In this document: positions 8,793-18,626 of the stretch, one piece after another
Layout of the letters: each line of letters opens with the position of its first letter
How positions within the stretch are numbered: the stretch's first letter is position 1
Assembly (NCBI RefSeq): GCF_024171955.1
Contig: NZ_JAMTCS010000001.1
Location: 310,001-374,000 of the forward strand
Source of the DNA: Promicromonospora thailandica
Lineage (GTDB): Bacteria; Actinomycetota; Actinomycetes; Actinomycetales; Cellulomonadaceae
DNA length: 64,000 bases
Direction: 5' to 3'
The notes under the pieces: model-generated
Database searches by the model: none
Told to the model about the DNA's origin: nothing
What the model saw: only the letters and a program-made list of their open reading frames with translations
Position numbers and translations under genes: made by a program

Positions 8793-9635
8793 TCAGCGCA
8801 GGTGCCAGACGTCGCCCGCGGTCACCGTGCGCTCCTGGCCCGCCGCCGGGCCGGCGTCCTGGCGCACCACCAGCGCGCCCGAGCCGTCCAGGCCCACGGC
8901 CTCGCCCTCCACGACCCCCGCACCCCCGGCCAGCTCGGCACGCACCCGGGTGCCCAGCGTCGCCGACACCGCGGTGTACTCGGCAAGCAGTCCTGCGGCG
9001 GCGGCGTCGCCGTCGGCCCGCTCCCAGCGCCGCACCACGGCGTGCACCTCGCCGAGCAGGCGCACCAGCACGTCGGTGCGGTCGGGGCGCGGGTAGCCCG
9101 CGAGCGCCAGCGAGGTCGCGGTCGGCACGGGCAGCTCCTGCGCGGACTGCGACACGTTGAGGCCGATGCCGAGCACGACGGCGGACGGCTCGGTGCCGTC
9201 CGCCGCGGGGACGACCTCCGCGAGGATCCCGGCGACCTTGCGGTACAGGCCGAGGCCCGCGACGGTGTCGACGGCGGGCAGCAGCACGTCGTTGGGCCAC
9301 TTCACGGCGGCGGTGACCCCGCCGTCCGACACCGTGCGGACGACGGCGAGCCCGGCGAGCAGCGGGAGCCAGCCGAGCGCGCCCGGCGGGACGCGCGGGC
9401 GGAGCAGCACGGAGACGGTGAGCCCGGCGCGGGCGGGGGTCTCCCAGCTGCGACCGGCGCGGCCGCGGCCGGCGGTCTGGTGCTCGGCCACGAGGGCGGA
9501 CGGCGCGGGCCACGCGGCAGGGTCGGCGCGCACGGCGGCAGCGAGCTCCGTGTTGGTGGACGGCGAGGTCTCGACGACCTCCACGCGGGCGAAGCCGGGG
9601 ACCGCGAGCCGGTCGAGGTACAGGGACTGGTGCAC
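8793..9635 (-). CDS. birA: Biotin--[acetyl-CoA carboxylase] ligase
   Basis: 280 residues. It activates biotin with ATP to biotinyl-5'-AMP and transfers it to the carboxyl-carrier lysine, here of the AccA subunit encoded 6.5 kb away. GRGRAGRSW at about 56-64 is the biotinyl-AMP binding loop, [11 protein letters not shown] is the second signature, and a C-terminal SH3-like domain ends in GDVWHLR. It lacks the N-terminal helix-turn-helix of the E. coli bifunctional repressor, so it should be only an enzyme. GTG 9635 was preferred because CAGGAT lies 6 bases upstream; GTG 9638 is adjacent. It diverges from the carboxyltransferase gene, a common arrangement in actinobacteria. Confidence 0.93.
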   Translation of the reverse strand: MHQSLYLDRLAVPGFARVEVVETSPSTNTELAAAVRADPAAWPAPSALVAEHQTAGRGRAGRSWETPARAGLTVSVLLRPRVPPGALGWLPLLAGLAVVRTVSDGGVTAAVKWPNDVLLPAVDTVAGLGLYRKVAGILAEVVPAADGTEPSAVVLGIGLNVSQSAQELPVPTATSLALAGYPRPDRTDVLVRLLGEVHAVVRRWERADGDAAAAGLLAEYTAVSATLGTRVRAELAGGAGVVEGEAVGLDGSGALVVRQDAGPAAGQERTVTAGDVWHLR

Positions 9636-9742
9636 CACCCCATCCTGGCCCCTGCGGGACCGCCCCGCCCTTGGAGGAAACCCACAATCCGGCCGCACGA
9701 CCCGCTGGACGCTCACGCATCGAGCGGGAGGCATCCGACAAC

Positions 9743-9748
9743 TAGGCT
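9743..9748 (+). promoter_or_regulatory. TAGGCT -10 hexamer, leaderless start of accB/pccB
   Basis: TAGGCT, 7 bases, then GTG 9756. No Shine-Dalgarno is present before the start codon. Confidence 0.55.
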
Positions 9749-9755
9749 CGGGGTT

Positions 9756-11354
9756 GTGAACGACGCCACCACCACCCTCGCCGGCACGCGCGCCAAGCTC
9801 GACGACCTCGAGGCCCGCCGGGCGGCCGCCATCGACGTCCCCGAGGAGACGGCCCGCGAGAAGCAGCACAAGCGGGGCAAGAAGACCGCCCGGGAACGCA
9901 TCGAGGCGCTGCTGGACGAGGGCAGCTTCACCGAGCTGGACGCCCTGGCCAAGCACCGCAGCCGCAACTTCGGCCTGGACAAGAAGCGGATCGCCGGCGA
10001 CGGCGTCGTGACCGGGTACGGCACGATCGACGGCCGGCAGGTCTGCGTCTACTCGCAGGACTTCACGGTGTTCGGCGGGAGCCTCGGCGAGGTGCACGGC
10101 CAGAAGATCACCAAGGTGCAGGACCTCGCGCTGCGCACCGGCGTGCCCCTGATCGGCATCAGCGACGGCGGCGGCGCGCGCATCCAGGAGGGTGTCGCCG
10201 CGCTGACGCAGTTCGCGGAGATGTTCCGCCGCAACGTCGCGGCGTCCGGCGTGATCCCGCAGATCTCGCTGATCCTCGGCCCGAGCGCGGGCGGCGCGGT
10301 GTACTCGCCGGCCCTGACGGACTTCATCGTCATGGCCGACCAGACCTCCAACATGTTCATCACCGGTCCGGACGTGATCCGCACGGTGACGGGCGAGGAC
10401 GTCGACTTCGAGACCCTGGGCGGCGCCCGGACCCACAACTCGAGGTCCGGCGTGGCGCACTACATGGGCAGCGACGAGGACGACGCGCTCGACTACGTGC
10501 GGCACCTGGTGAGCTACCTGCCGCAGAACAACCTCTCGGACGCGCCGGCCTTCCCGCCGGAGGACGACACGGTGCTCGAGGTGACGCCCGAGGACGAGGC
10601 GCTCGACGCGCTGATCCCGGACAGCGACAACCAGCCGTACGACATGCGGGAGGCCGTCGAGGCGGTGCTGGACCCGGAGTCGTTCCTGGAGGTCCAGCCG
10701 ATGTTCGCCACGAACGTGCTGATCGGGTTCGGGCACGTGGAGGGCCAGTCGGTCGGCATCATCGCGAACCAGCCGCAGTCCATGGCGGGCACGCTCGACA
10801 TCGACGCGGCCGAGAAGGCGGCGCGGTTCGTGCGCACGTGCGACGCGTTCAACATCCCGGTGCTGACCTTCGTGGACGTGCCCGGCTTCCTGCCCGGCGT
10901 GGGTCAGGAGCACCAGGGCATCATCCGCCGCGGCGCCAAGCTCATCTACGCGTACGCCGAGGCCACGGTGCCGCTGGTCACGATCATCACGCGCAAGGCG
11001 TACGGCGGCGCGTACATCGTCATGGGCTCCAAGCAGCTCGGCGCCGACGTGAACCTGGCCTGGCCCACGGCCCAGATCGCCGTCATGGGCGCGAGCGGCG
11101 CGGTGAACATCCTGCAGCGCGGCGCGCTGAAGGCGGTCCAGGAGGCCGGCGGCGACGTCGAGGCGGAGCGCGCCCGGCTGACCGCCGAGTACGAGGACGC
11201 CATCGTGAACCCGTGGGACGCCGCCGAGCGCGGGTACGTCGACGCGGTGATCCGCCCGTCCGAGACCCGGGTGCAGGTGGTGCGCGCCCTGCGCGCGCTG
11301 CGCACCAAGCGATCTACGCTTCCTCCGAAGAAGCACGGCAACATCCCGCTGTGA
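9756..11354 (+). CDS. pccB: Acyl-CoA carboxylase beta subunit (carboxyltransferase; propionyl/acetyl-CoA carboxylase)
   Basis: 532 residues, typical for actinobacterial AccB/PccB. It transfers CO2 from carboxybiotin on the alpha subunit to acetyl- or propionyl-CoA, giving malonyl-CoA for fatty acids or methylmalonyl-CoA. The N-terminal half contains [20 protein letters not shown], an acyl-CoA oxyanion region. The C-terminal half contains [18 protein letters not shown] and [12 protein letters not shown], the biotin-site oxyanion region. The start GTG 9756 follows a TAGGCT hexamer. Downstream lie a small acidic protein and the epsilon subunit. Acetyl versus propionyl preference depends on a residue near the active site that I cannot assign confidently. 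Confidence 0.95.
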   Translation: MNDATTTLAGTRAKLDDLEARRAAAIDVPEETAREKQHKRGKKTARERIEALLDEGSFTELDALAKHRSRNFGLDKKRIAGDGVVTGYGTIDGRQVCVYSQDFTVFGGSLGEVHGQKITKVQDLALRTGVPLIGISDGGGARIQEGVAALTQFAEMFRRNVAASGVIPQISLILGPSAGGAVYSPALTDFIVMADQTSNMFITGPDVIRTVTGEDVDFETLGGARTHNSRSGVAHYMGSDEDDALDYVRHLVSYLPQNNLSDAPAFPPEDDTVLEVTPEDEALDALIPDSDNQPYDMREAVEAVLDPESFLEVQPMFATNVLIGFGHVEGQSVGIIANQPQSMAGTLDIDAAEKAARFVRTCDAFNIPVLTFVDVPGFLPGVGQEHQGIIRRGAKLIYAYAEATVPLVTIITRKAYGGAYIVMGSKQLGADVNLAWPTAQIAVMGASGAVNILQRGALKAVQEAGGDVEAERARLTAEYEDAIVNPWDAAERGYVDAVIRPSETRVQVVRALRALRTKRSTLPPKKHGNIPL

Positions 11355-11382
11355 CCAGCGGGAGGACCGGAGGACGAACCAG

Positions 11383-11907
11383 ATGAGTCACGAGGACGCC
11401 ACCCACGGCCCGGCGCCGATGGGCCGCGTCGACCCGGAGCCGATGCACCAGGCGGTGGACGCGCTGGCCGCCGCGCTGCACGACTACGTGGGGACGGCCG
11501 TGGGCGTCCGCGCCGAGTTCGGCGCCGCGGAGGCGGACGAGGACCCGCGCGTGCTGGCCCTGGAGTCGAAGGTGGGTCACCTCAACGCCGCCCTGTTCGA
11601 CGCCCTGCACGGCTCGCTCGGCATGCACCCGGACCTCACGTCGTCCGTGTGGGAGCCGGGTCCCGAGGACGACGTCGAGGACGTCGAGGAGCCCGAGCCG
11701 GAAGGCGCCGAGGCGTTCTACCTGGGCTTCGTCGTGGCCGCCCGCGAGGGCGGCGATGCGTCCCTGGACGGCGTGATCGACCTGCTCGACGCGGCGGGCG
11801 AGTCCGTGGCGACGGCCCTGACCGACGGCGGGTACGACATCGCCGAGTGGGCGGCCTCGCGCGGCGAGGCCCCCGGCTTCGGCTTCTACGAGGAGGACGA
11901 CGAATGA
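11383..11907 (+). CDS. Acidic protein of unknown function between accB and accE
   Basis: 174 residues, rich in Asp and Glu. ATG 11383 follows GGAGGACCGGAGGACG, a strong purine-rich ribosome binding region. The N-terminal part reads as amphipathic helix (MHQAVDALAAALHDYVGTAV), followed by an acidic linker with DVEDVEEPEPE at about 100 and a second helical part ending in EEDDE. I do not recognise a domain and see no signal peptide or membrane segment. Its TGA overlaps the ATG of accE (ATGA), so translation is coupled. The context suggests a role tied to the carboxylase complex, but nothing in the sequence shows it. Confidence 0.8.
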   Translation: MSHEDATHGPAPMGRVDPEPMHQAVDALAAALHDYVGTAVGVRAEFGAAEADEDPRVLALESKVGHLNAALFDALHGSLGMHPDLTSSVWEPGPEDDVEDVEEPEPEGAEAFYLGFVVAAREGGDASLDGVIDLLDAAGESVATALTDGGYDIAEWAASRGEAPGFGFYEEDDE

Positions 11908-12143
11908 GCCCCCAGGTGCGCGTGGTGCGCGGCCAGCCCGACGACGTCGAGGTGGCCGCCCTGGTCGCAGGCCTCGCGGCCGTGGCCGCCGCAGGCCCGG
12001 AGCCGGACGACGCCGCCCCGCTCGACGAGTGGACCAACCGGGCCCGCTCGCTGCGCGGCAACGGTGCGGCCACGGCCAAGAACTTCGGCGGACGCGCGGG
12101 GCGGCACAACGCCGACGCGTGGCGCTGGAGCCTGCGTTCCTGA
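11904..12143 (+). CDS. accE: Acyl-CoA carboxylase epsilon subunit
   Basis: 79 residues. It starts at ATG 11904, whose last bases overlap the preceding stop. VRVVRGQPDDVEVAALVAGL at the N-terminus and a basic Trp-containing C-terminus (DEWTNRARSLRG and WRWSLRS) match the small epsilon subunits that actinobacterial AccA-AccB complexes use for assembly and full activity. Conservation is low in this family, so the call rests on the N-terminal motif, the size and the position after the carboxyltransferase gene. Confidence 0.85.
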   Translation: MSPQVRVVRGQPDDVEVAALVAGLAAVAAAGPEPDDAAPLDEWTNRARSLRGNGAATAKNFGGRAGRHNADAWRWSLRS

Positions 12144-12178
12144 CCCGATATTCGGGGGTCTGCCCGCGGGTCCGGTCG

Positions 12179-12184
12179 TAGGCT
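12179..12184 (+). promoter_or_regulatory. TAGGCT -10 hexamer of the DUF885 gene
   Basis: TAGGCT, 7 bases, then ATG 12192; no Shine-Dalgarno. It marks a new transcription unit after accE. Confidence 0.55.
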
Positions 12185-12191
12185 CCCCCTC

Positions 12192-13892
12192 ATGACCTCC
12201 CCCACACGTACCCCGACGGCGATCGACGCCGTCGCGGACGACTACGTCACCCGGATCGCCGAGCTCGACCCGATGGCCGCGACGGGCATGGGCCTGCCCG
12301 GGCACGACCACGAGCTGACCGACCTCTCCCCCGCGGGTCATGACGCGCGGGCCCAGGCGGGCCGCGAGGTGCTGGCGAAGCTGGACGGGCTGGAGCCCGC
12401 CGACGACGTCGACCGGGTCACCCTGTCCGCGATGCGCGAGCGCATCGGCCTCGAGCTGGAGCTGCACGAGGCCGGCGAGGACCTGCGCAACCTCGACAAC
12501 ATCGAGTCGCCGGTGCAGCAGCTGCGCGACGTCTTCGACATGATGCCCACCGGCTCGGTGGAGGCGTGGGAGAACATCGCGGCACGGCTCAACGGCCTGC
12601 CGGGTGCGATCGACGGGTACATCGAGTCGCTGACGGCCGCGGCCGCACGGGGCGACGTCGCCGCCGTCCGCCAGGTGCGCGAGGCCCTCGGCCAGGCCCG
12701 CGAGCTGGCCGGTGGCAGCTCGTTCTTCACCTCGTTCGTCCAGGGCCCGGAGGTCGACGCGGTGCTGGACGAGTCCGCGTCCTGCAGCCTCGTGCGCAAG
12801 GATCTCGAGCACGGGGCGGCGGCAGCCCGCGCGGCCTACGGGAAGCTCGCGGACTTCCTGGAGCGCGACCTGGCGCCGCGGGCCCCGGAGGCCGACGCCG
12901 TCGGCCGCGACCGGTACGCCCTGTGGTCGCGGTACTTCCTGGGCGCGACGGTGGACCTCGAGGAGACCTACCAGTGGGGCCTGGAGGAGCTCGCCCGGAT
13001 CGTCGCCGAGCAGGAGGAGGTCGCCGCGCAGATCGTCGGCCCCGGTGCCACGGTCGAGCAGGCCGTGGCCGCGCTCGACGCCGACCCCGCGCGCAAGGTG
13101 CTCGGCACCGACGCGCTCAAGGCCTGGATGCAGGAGACGTCGGACGCCGCGATCACCGCGCTGGACGGCACCCACTTCGACATCCCGGAGCCGGTGCTCG
13201 ACCTGGAGTGCATGATCGCGCCGACGCACTCGGGCGTCATCTACTACACCCCGCCGAGTGACGACTGGGCCCGGCCGGGCCGCATGTGGTGGGCCGTGCC
13301 CGAGGGCGTCACGGAGTTCAACACCTGGCGCGAGAAGACGACCGTGTTCCACGAGGGCGTGCCCGGCCACCACCTGCAGTGCGGCCAGGCCGTGTTCGCC
13401 CGGGACACCCTGAACAGCTGGCGCCGGCTGGCCTGCTGGGTCTCGGGGCACGGGGAGGGCTGGGCCCTGTACGCCGAGCGCCTCATGGCCGATTTGGGCT
13501 ACATGGACGACCCGGGCGACCGCCTCGGCATGCTCGACGCCCAGCGGCTGCGCGCCGCCCGCGTGGTGTTCGACATCGGCGTGCACCTGGGCCTGCCCGC
13601 CCCCGAACAGTGGGGCGGCGGCACCTGGACCGCCGAGAAGGGCTGGCCGTTCCTCCTGGCCAACGTGAACATGGCCGAGGAGTTCGTGCGCTTCGAGTTC
13701 AACCGGTACCTCGGCTGGCCGGGGCAGGCGCCGTCGTACAAGGTGGGGCAGCGCCTCTGGGAGCAGACCCGTGACGCCGCCCGCACCGCCGCCGCCTCCC
13801 GCGGCGAGGAGTTCGACGCCAAGGCGTTCCACGCCCGGGCCCTGAACCTGGGCTCGGTGGGCCTGGACACCCTCCGCGAGGCCCTGGCCTGA
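12192..13892 (+). CDS. DUF885 family protein, putative zinc metallopeptidase
   Basis: 566 residues, normal for DUF885. The diagnostic motif KTTVFHEGVPGHHLQ at about 377-391 resembles a metallopeptidase HExxH-like zinc site, followed by GHGEGWALYAERLM with a possible third-ligand glutamate. Predicted mainly helical and cytosolic: no signal peptide is evident, although some homologues are lipoproteins. The likely activity is hydrolysis of peptides, but substrates of the family are largely undefined. It interrupts the usual acc gene order and has its own promoter hexamer. A family A inverted repeat follows 23 bases after the stop. Confidence 0.88.
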   Translation: MTSPTRTPTAIDAVADDYVTRIAELDPMAATGMGLPGHDHELTDLSPAGHDARAQAGREVLAKLDGLEPADDVDRVTLSAMRERIGLELELHEAGEDLRNLDNIESPVQQLRDVFDMMPTGSVEAWENIAARLNGLPGAIDGYIESLTAAAARGDVAAVRQVREALGQARELAGGSSFFTSFVQGPEVDAVLDESASCSLVRKDLEHGAAAARAAYGKLADFLERDLAPRAPEADAVGRDRYALWSRYFLGATVDLEETYQWGLEELARIVAEQEEVAAQIVGPGATVEQAVAALDADPARKVLGTDALKAWMQETSDAAITALDGTHFDIPEPVLDLECMIAPTHSGVIYYTPPSDDWARPGRMWWAVPEGVTEFNTWREKTTVFHEGVPGHHLQCGQAVFARDTLNSWRRLACWVSGHGEGWALYAERLMADLGYMDDPGDRLGMLDAQRLRAARVVFDIGVHLGLPAPEQWGGGTWTAEKGWPFLLANVNMAEEFVRFEFNRYLGWPGQAPSYKVGQRLWEQTRDAARTAAASRGEEFDAKAFHARALNLGSVGLDTLREALA

Positions 13893-13915
13893 CAGAGGTT
13901 GTCGCCCCTGCCAGG

Positions 13916-13977
13916 CTTTGAGAACGACCTCCGGGACAGTTTTGGCCTGTTTCCGGTCCCGGAGGTCGTTCTCAAAG
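13916..13977. repeat. Family A intergenic inverted repeat, copy 1
   Basis: Perfect 22-bp arms at 13916-13937 and 13956-13977 around an 18-base loop. The arms begin CTTTGAGAACGACCTCCGGG. Copy 2 lies at 15913-15972 with the same arm core and a similar loop (GGCCTGTTTCC versus GGCCCTGTTTCC), so this is a repeated element rather than a chance terminator. It lies after the DUF885 stop and before a gene on the same strand, where it could act as a terminator. Confidence 0.75.
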
Positions 13978-14089
13978 ACCACACATCCCGGCGACGTTGC
14001 GTCGACCACAGGTGGCGGTCGCGGAAGGTTGTGCACAGGATCGGACCGGCGCGCCGCCGGGTCGGGCGGTCCTCCGGTCTGATGGGCGC

Positions 14090-15136
14090 ATGCGACCGAC
14101 GTTCCAGATTCCTCACCTGCTCCTCCTCGACGCCGCGGGCCAGGAAGGCCTCGTCAGCAAGGCCCAGTGCGACGCCGTTGGCGTCGACAAGCGACATGTC
14201 TCCCAGCTCGTCCAGCAGCGCCGGTGGAGCCGCGTGACCCGCGGTGTCTACGACACCGACCCGGTGCCGGTGGCGCAGCGCCGGCGCCCCGACTACCACG
14301 AGCACGTCCGGCGGCGGATCGCCTGGACGGCACTCCTCGCCTATGACGACGCCGTCGCCACCGGCAGCTGTGCGCTCGCCCTCTACGGCGTCTCGGGACT
14401 GCCCCGTGTCTTCCTGCCTGAGGTGGCTCTCCCCGGCGGTGCCGGCGCACCCGGCCGCGGCGGCATCGTGGTGCGCCAGTACCGCCCGTTCCCCACGCAG
14501 GGCCTCAAGGGGCGCACCGTGGCGCAGCTGGTGCCCGCGCTGGCCCAGGCGGTACCCACCCTGCCCCGGGACAACGCGGTGGCGGTGCTGAGCAGCTGCC
14601 TGCACGAGGGGTACATCGACCACCAGGGCCTGGCCCACGTGCACGACCTCGTGCGCGGTCGACGCGGTGCGGCGCGCTGCCACTCCTGGTTCGGCCTCGC
14701 CGACGGGCGCGACGAGTCGGCCGCCGAGACGTTCGCGCGCCTGTCCTGCCTGGACCACCACGTGCCGCCGGACGGGCAGCAGGTCGACGTGTTCCGTGAC
14801 GGGGTGTTCCTGGCCCGGGTCGACCTGGTCTACCGACTGCCGGACGGTCGCTGGGTCCTGGTCGAGATCGACGGGATCGAGTTCCACGGGCGCCCAGGAG
14901 CTCTCGCCCGTGACGCCAGGCGGCAGAACGACCTGGTCGGCACCGACCAGGTGGTGGTCCTGCGCTATGCGGCCTCCGAGAACGACCGGCCGGGCGGAGT
15001 CGGCCGACAGATCGCAGAGCGCCTCAGGATGCTCGGCTGGGAACCGGGGCACGCCCTCGCCGTCGACGAATCGATCGACCTGGGCTCGCCGGTTCGACGC
15101 CCCGCACGAGTCTCGTCCGTCCGCGCGACGCGCTAG
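14090..15136 (+). CDS. AbiEi-like N-terminal domain with C-terminal DUF559/Vsr-like nuclease fold
   Basis: 348 residues from ATG 14090. The N-terminal part (about 10-60: LVSKAQCDAVGVDKRHVSQL, then RRWSRVTRGVYD) matches the winged-helix antitoxin domain of AbiEi-type type IV toxin-antitoxin systems. The C-terminal part (about 215-330) resembles DUF559, a Vsr/PD-(D/E)XK-like nuclease fold: ARVDLVYRLPDGRWVLVEID followed by FHGRPGALARDARRQNDL. Such fusions are common in actinobacteria and annotated as AbiEi antitoxin-domain proteins, usually without a toxin beside them, as here. Function unknown; possibly a nuclease with a DNA-binding head. It overlaps convergent maf by 4 bases and lies between the two family A repeats. 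Confidence 0.75.
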   Translation: MRPTFQIPHLLLLDAAGQEGLVSKAQCDAVGVDKRHVSQLVQQRRWSRVTRGVYDTDPVPVAQRRRPDYHEHVRRRIAWTALLAYDDAVATGSCALALYGVSGLPRVFLPEVALPGGAGAPGRGGIVVRQYRPFPTQGLKGRTVAQLVPALAQAVPTLPRDNAVAVLSSCLHEGYIDHQGLAHVHDLVRGRRGAARCHSWFGLADGRDESAAETFARLSCLDHHVPPDGQQVDVFRDGVFLARVDLVYRLPDGRWVLVEIDGIEFHGRPGALARDARRQNDLVGTDQVVVLRYAASENDRPGGVGRQIAERLRMLGWEPGHALAVDESIDLGSPVRRPARVSSVRATR

Positions 15137-15801
15137 ACGGTGCGGAGGGTGCGCCACGGGATGTTGAGGTCGGCGAACAGCTCGCGCAGGAGCGGGAGGC
15201 TGATGCCGACCACGCCGTGGTGGTCGCCCTCGATGCGGTCGATGTACGGGCCGCCCAGGCCGTCGATCGTGAAGGCACCCGCGACGTGCAGCGGTTCCTC
15301 GGTGGCGACGTAGGACTCGATCTCGTCGTCGTCGATGTCGGCGAACCAGACGGTGGTCGAGCTGGTCGAGCCCAGGGTCCCGCCCGTGCCGCCCGCGGCG
15401 TCGTCGCGCAGGTCCACCACCCAGTGTCCCGTGTGCAGCACGCCCTTGGTGCCGCGCATGGAGCGCCAGCGTTCGCGGGCCGTCGCGGCGTCGGCGGGCT
15501 TGCCCACGACGGCGCCGTCGATCTCGAGCATCGAGTCGCACCCGACGACGATCACGTCGGCGGGCGCCTCGGCGTCGTCCTCCGCCCAGGACTCCTCGAG
15601 GCGGGACGCCACCTCTTCGGCCTTGGCCTGGGCCAGGACCAGGACGGCGTCGGCGGGGTCGAGGTCGCCGAACCGGTCGGCGGCGTCGGCGAGGACCTTG
15701 TCCTCGTCCACGCCGGACACCACGACGTCAGGGGTGATCCCGGCGGACCGCAGCGTGGCGAGTCGGGCGGGAGACTGGGAGGCGAGGACCAGGCGTGGCA
15801 C
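15133..15801 (-). CDS. maf: Maf-family nucleoside triphosphate pyrophosphatase
   Basis: 222 residues. Maf proteins hydrolyse non-canonical or modified (d)NTPs to the monophosphate and are linked to septum formation. Signatures: VLASQSPARLATLRSAG at the N-terminus, CDSMLEIDGAVVGKP at about 98-112, and RGTKGVLHTGH at about 126-136. GTG 15801 is placed by the substrate-binding N-terminus and by TACTGT 6 bases upstream. In actinobacteria maf commonly sits between accE and accA. Here its orientation is opposite and extra genes lie between. A short insertion-like stretch around DLRDDAAGGTGGTLGSTSST lengthens one loop. Confidence 0.9.
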   Translation of the reverse strand: MPRLVLASQSPARLATLRSAGITPDVVVSGVDEDKVLADAADRFGDLDPADAVLVLAQAKAEEVASRLEESWAEDDAEAPADVIVVGCDSMLEIDGAVVGKPADAATARERWRSMRGTKGVLHTGHWVVDLRDDAAGGTGGTLGSTSSTTVWFADIDDDEIESYVATEEPLHVAGAFTIDGLGGPYIDRIEGDHHGVVGISLPLLRELFADLNIPWRTLRTV

Positions 15802-15807
15802 CGCGCA

Positions 15808-15813
15808 ACAGTA
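15808..15813 (-). promoter_or_regulatory. TACTGT -10 hexamer of maf
   Basis: TACTGT, 6 bases, then GTG 15801 on the minus strand; leaderless pattern. Confidence 0.5.
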
Positions 15814-15912
15814 ACGAGAACAGCCCCTGCGGAAACAGAAAAATCGCGGATCCACCGAAAGTGACCCCGATCACCCACCCGCCTGGCCCACCCGGGCAGA
15901 TCCCGCAGGATC

Positions 15913-15972
15913 TTTGAGAACGACCTGCGGGACAGATATGGCCCTGTTTCCGTCCCTCAGGTCGTTCTCGAA
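15913..15972. repeat. Family A intergenic inverted repeat, copy 2
   Basis: Arms of 21 bp at 15913-15933 and 15952-15972, 19 of 21 pairing, with an 18-base loop. The arm core GAGAACGACCT is identical to copy 1. Unlike the other hairpins here it lies between divergent genes, where a terminator has no obvious use. Confidence 0.75.
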
Positions 15973-16139
15973 CGCGAGGCGGCGTGTTTGGCCAGTAGCG
16001 ACAACGGGCGGGGGCGACGTGCTGTCCCGGGCCGCTCGCCATGTCCGAACCCTCCAAACGGCACCTGCCGGGGTTGGTCTGGTCTCCAGACTTTCTCGCT
16101 GGTACCCGGGGGCGGTACTGGCGCCGCGTACCACCGGGT

Positions 16140-16145
16140 TACGGT
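16140..16145 (+). promoter_or_regulatory. TACGGT -10 hexamer of accA
   Basis: TACGGT, 5 bases, then GTG 16151; leaderless or nearly so. Confidence 0.4.
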
Positions 16146-16150
16146 GAGCC

Positions 16151-17953
<1,803 letters not shown>

Positions 17954-17998
17954 CCGTCCCCGCAGACATGTCCCGGCCCGACCTGACAGACTGACGCC

Positions 17999-18499
17999 GT
18001 GCCGAACCCCACGCTGCCCCCGTCCGACCTGCACCGGCACGACGGCGACGGCTGGGTCACGTGCGGCGACCACCGGCACTGGGGCCTGTTCGGCGCCGCC
18101 GGCCTGCTGCTCGTGCGCCGGGACGACGACGGCGCGCCCGCCGACCTGGTGCTCCAGCACCGCGCCCTGTGGTCGCACATGGGTGGCACGTGGGGCATCC
18201 CGGGCGGTGCGCTCGCCCCGGACGAGAAGCCCGTGGCGGGTGCCCTGCGGGAGGCCGCCGAGGAGGCCGCGATCGACCCGGCGGCCGTGCACGTCGTCGG
18301 GACGCACGTGCTGGAGCACCCGGCGTGGTCGTACACGACCGTCGTGGCCGACGTCGTCCCCGGGTTCCACGTCGAGCCTCGTGCGGCTGACCCGGAGAGC
18401 CTGGAGGTCCGCTGGGTGAGCCTGCGCGACGTCGGCGGGCTGACCCTGCTGCCCGCGTTCGGCGAGGCGCTCCCCCGGCTGCTCGATCTGCTCGGCTGA
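17999..18499 (+). CDS. NUDIX hydrolase
   Basis: 166 residues. A NUDIX box is present at about 61-83, GGALAPDEKPVAGALREAA then EEAAID, which departs slightly from the consensus GX5EX7REUXEEXGU. The surrounding fold starts LFGAAGLLLVRRDDDG and ends with the EVRWVSLRDVGGL element. These enzymes hydrolyse nucleoside diphosphates linked to another moiety, and the specific substrate is not predictable. GTG 17999 has CAGACT 6 bases upstream. It lies 45 bases after accA and is probably independent. Confidence 0.88.
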   Translation: MPNPTLPPSDLHRHDGDGWVTCGDHRHWGLFGAAGLLLVRRDDDGAPADLVLQHRALWSHMGGTWGIPGGALAPDEKPVAGALREAAEEAAIDPAAVHVVGTHVLEHPAWSYTTVVADVVPGFHVEPRAADPESLEVRWVSLRDVGGLTLLPAFGEALPRLLDLLG

Positions 18500-18626
18500 C
18501 CCGGTCCACGGCGGTCCTTTCGGTTTCTGACCTGCGATAAGACCTGCGTACCGTGACCGGACCGCAACCCGATTTCATCCGCTGAACCGCCCCACGGGCA
18601 CCGCCCACGGCACGAGAATGTGAGAC

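Larger units (their letters stand above)
15802..16150. other. 349-base divergent intergenic region between maf and accA
   Basis: No gene is evident. From left to right it holds the maf -10 hexamer, the small palindrome AGATCC-CGCA-GGATCT at 15898-15913, family A repeat copy 2, about 160 bases without recognisable structure, and the accA -10 hexamer. Short frames here (for example 15988-16209) have no supporting motifs. Confidence 0.6.

Noticed and set aside
7731-11354. A 1207-codon open frame on the + strand
   Set aside because: Only its last 532 codons (from GTG 9756) are the carboxyltransferase gene. The earlier part is antisense to the cyclase and birA genes and has the Arg/Gly/Ala-rich composition of GC-rich shadow frames.
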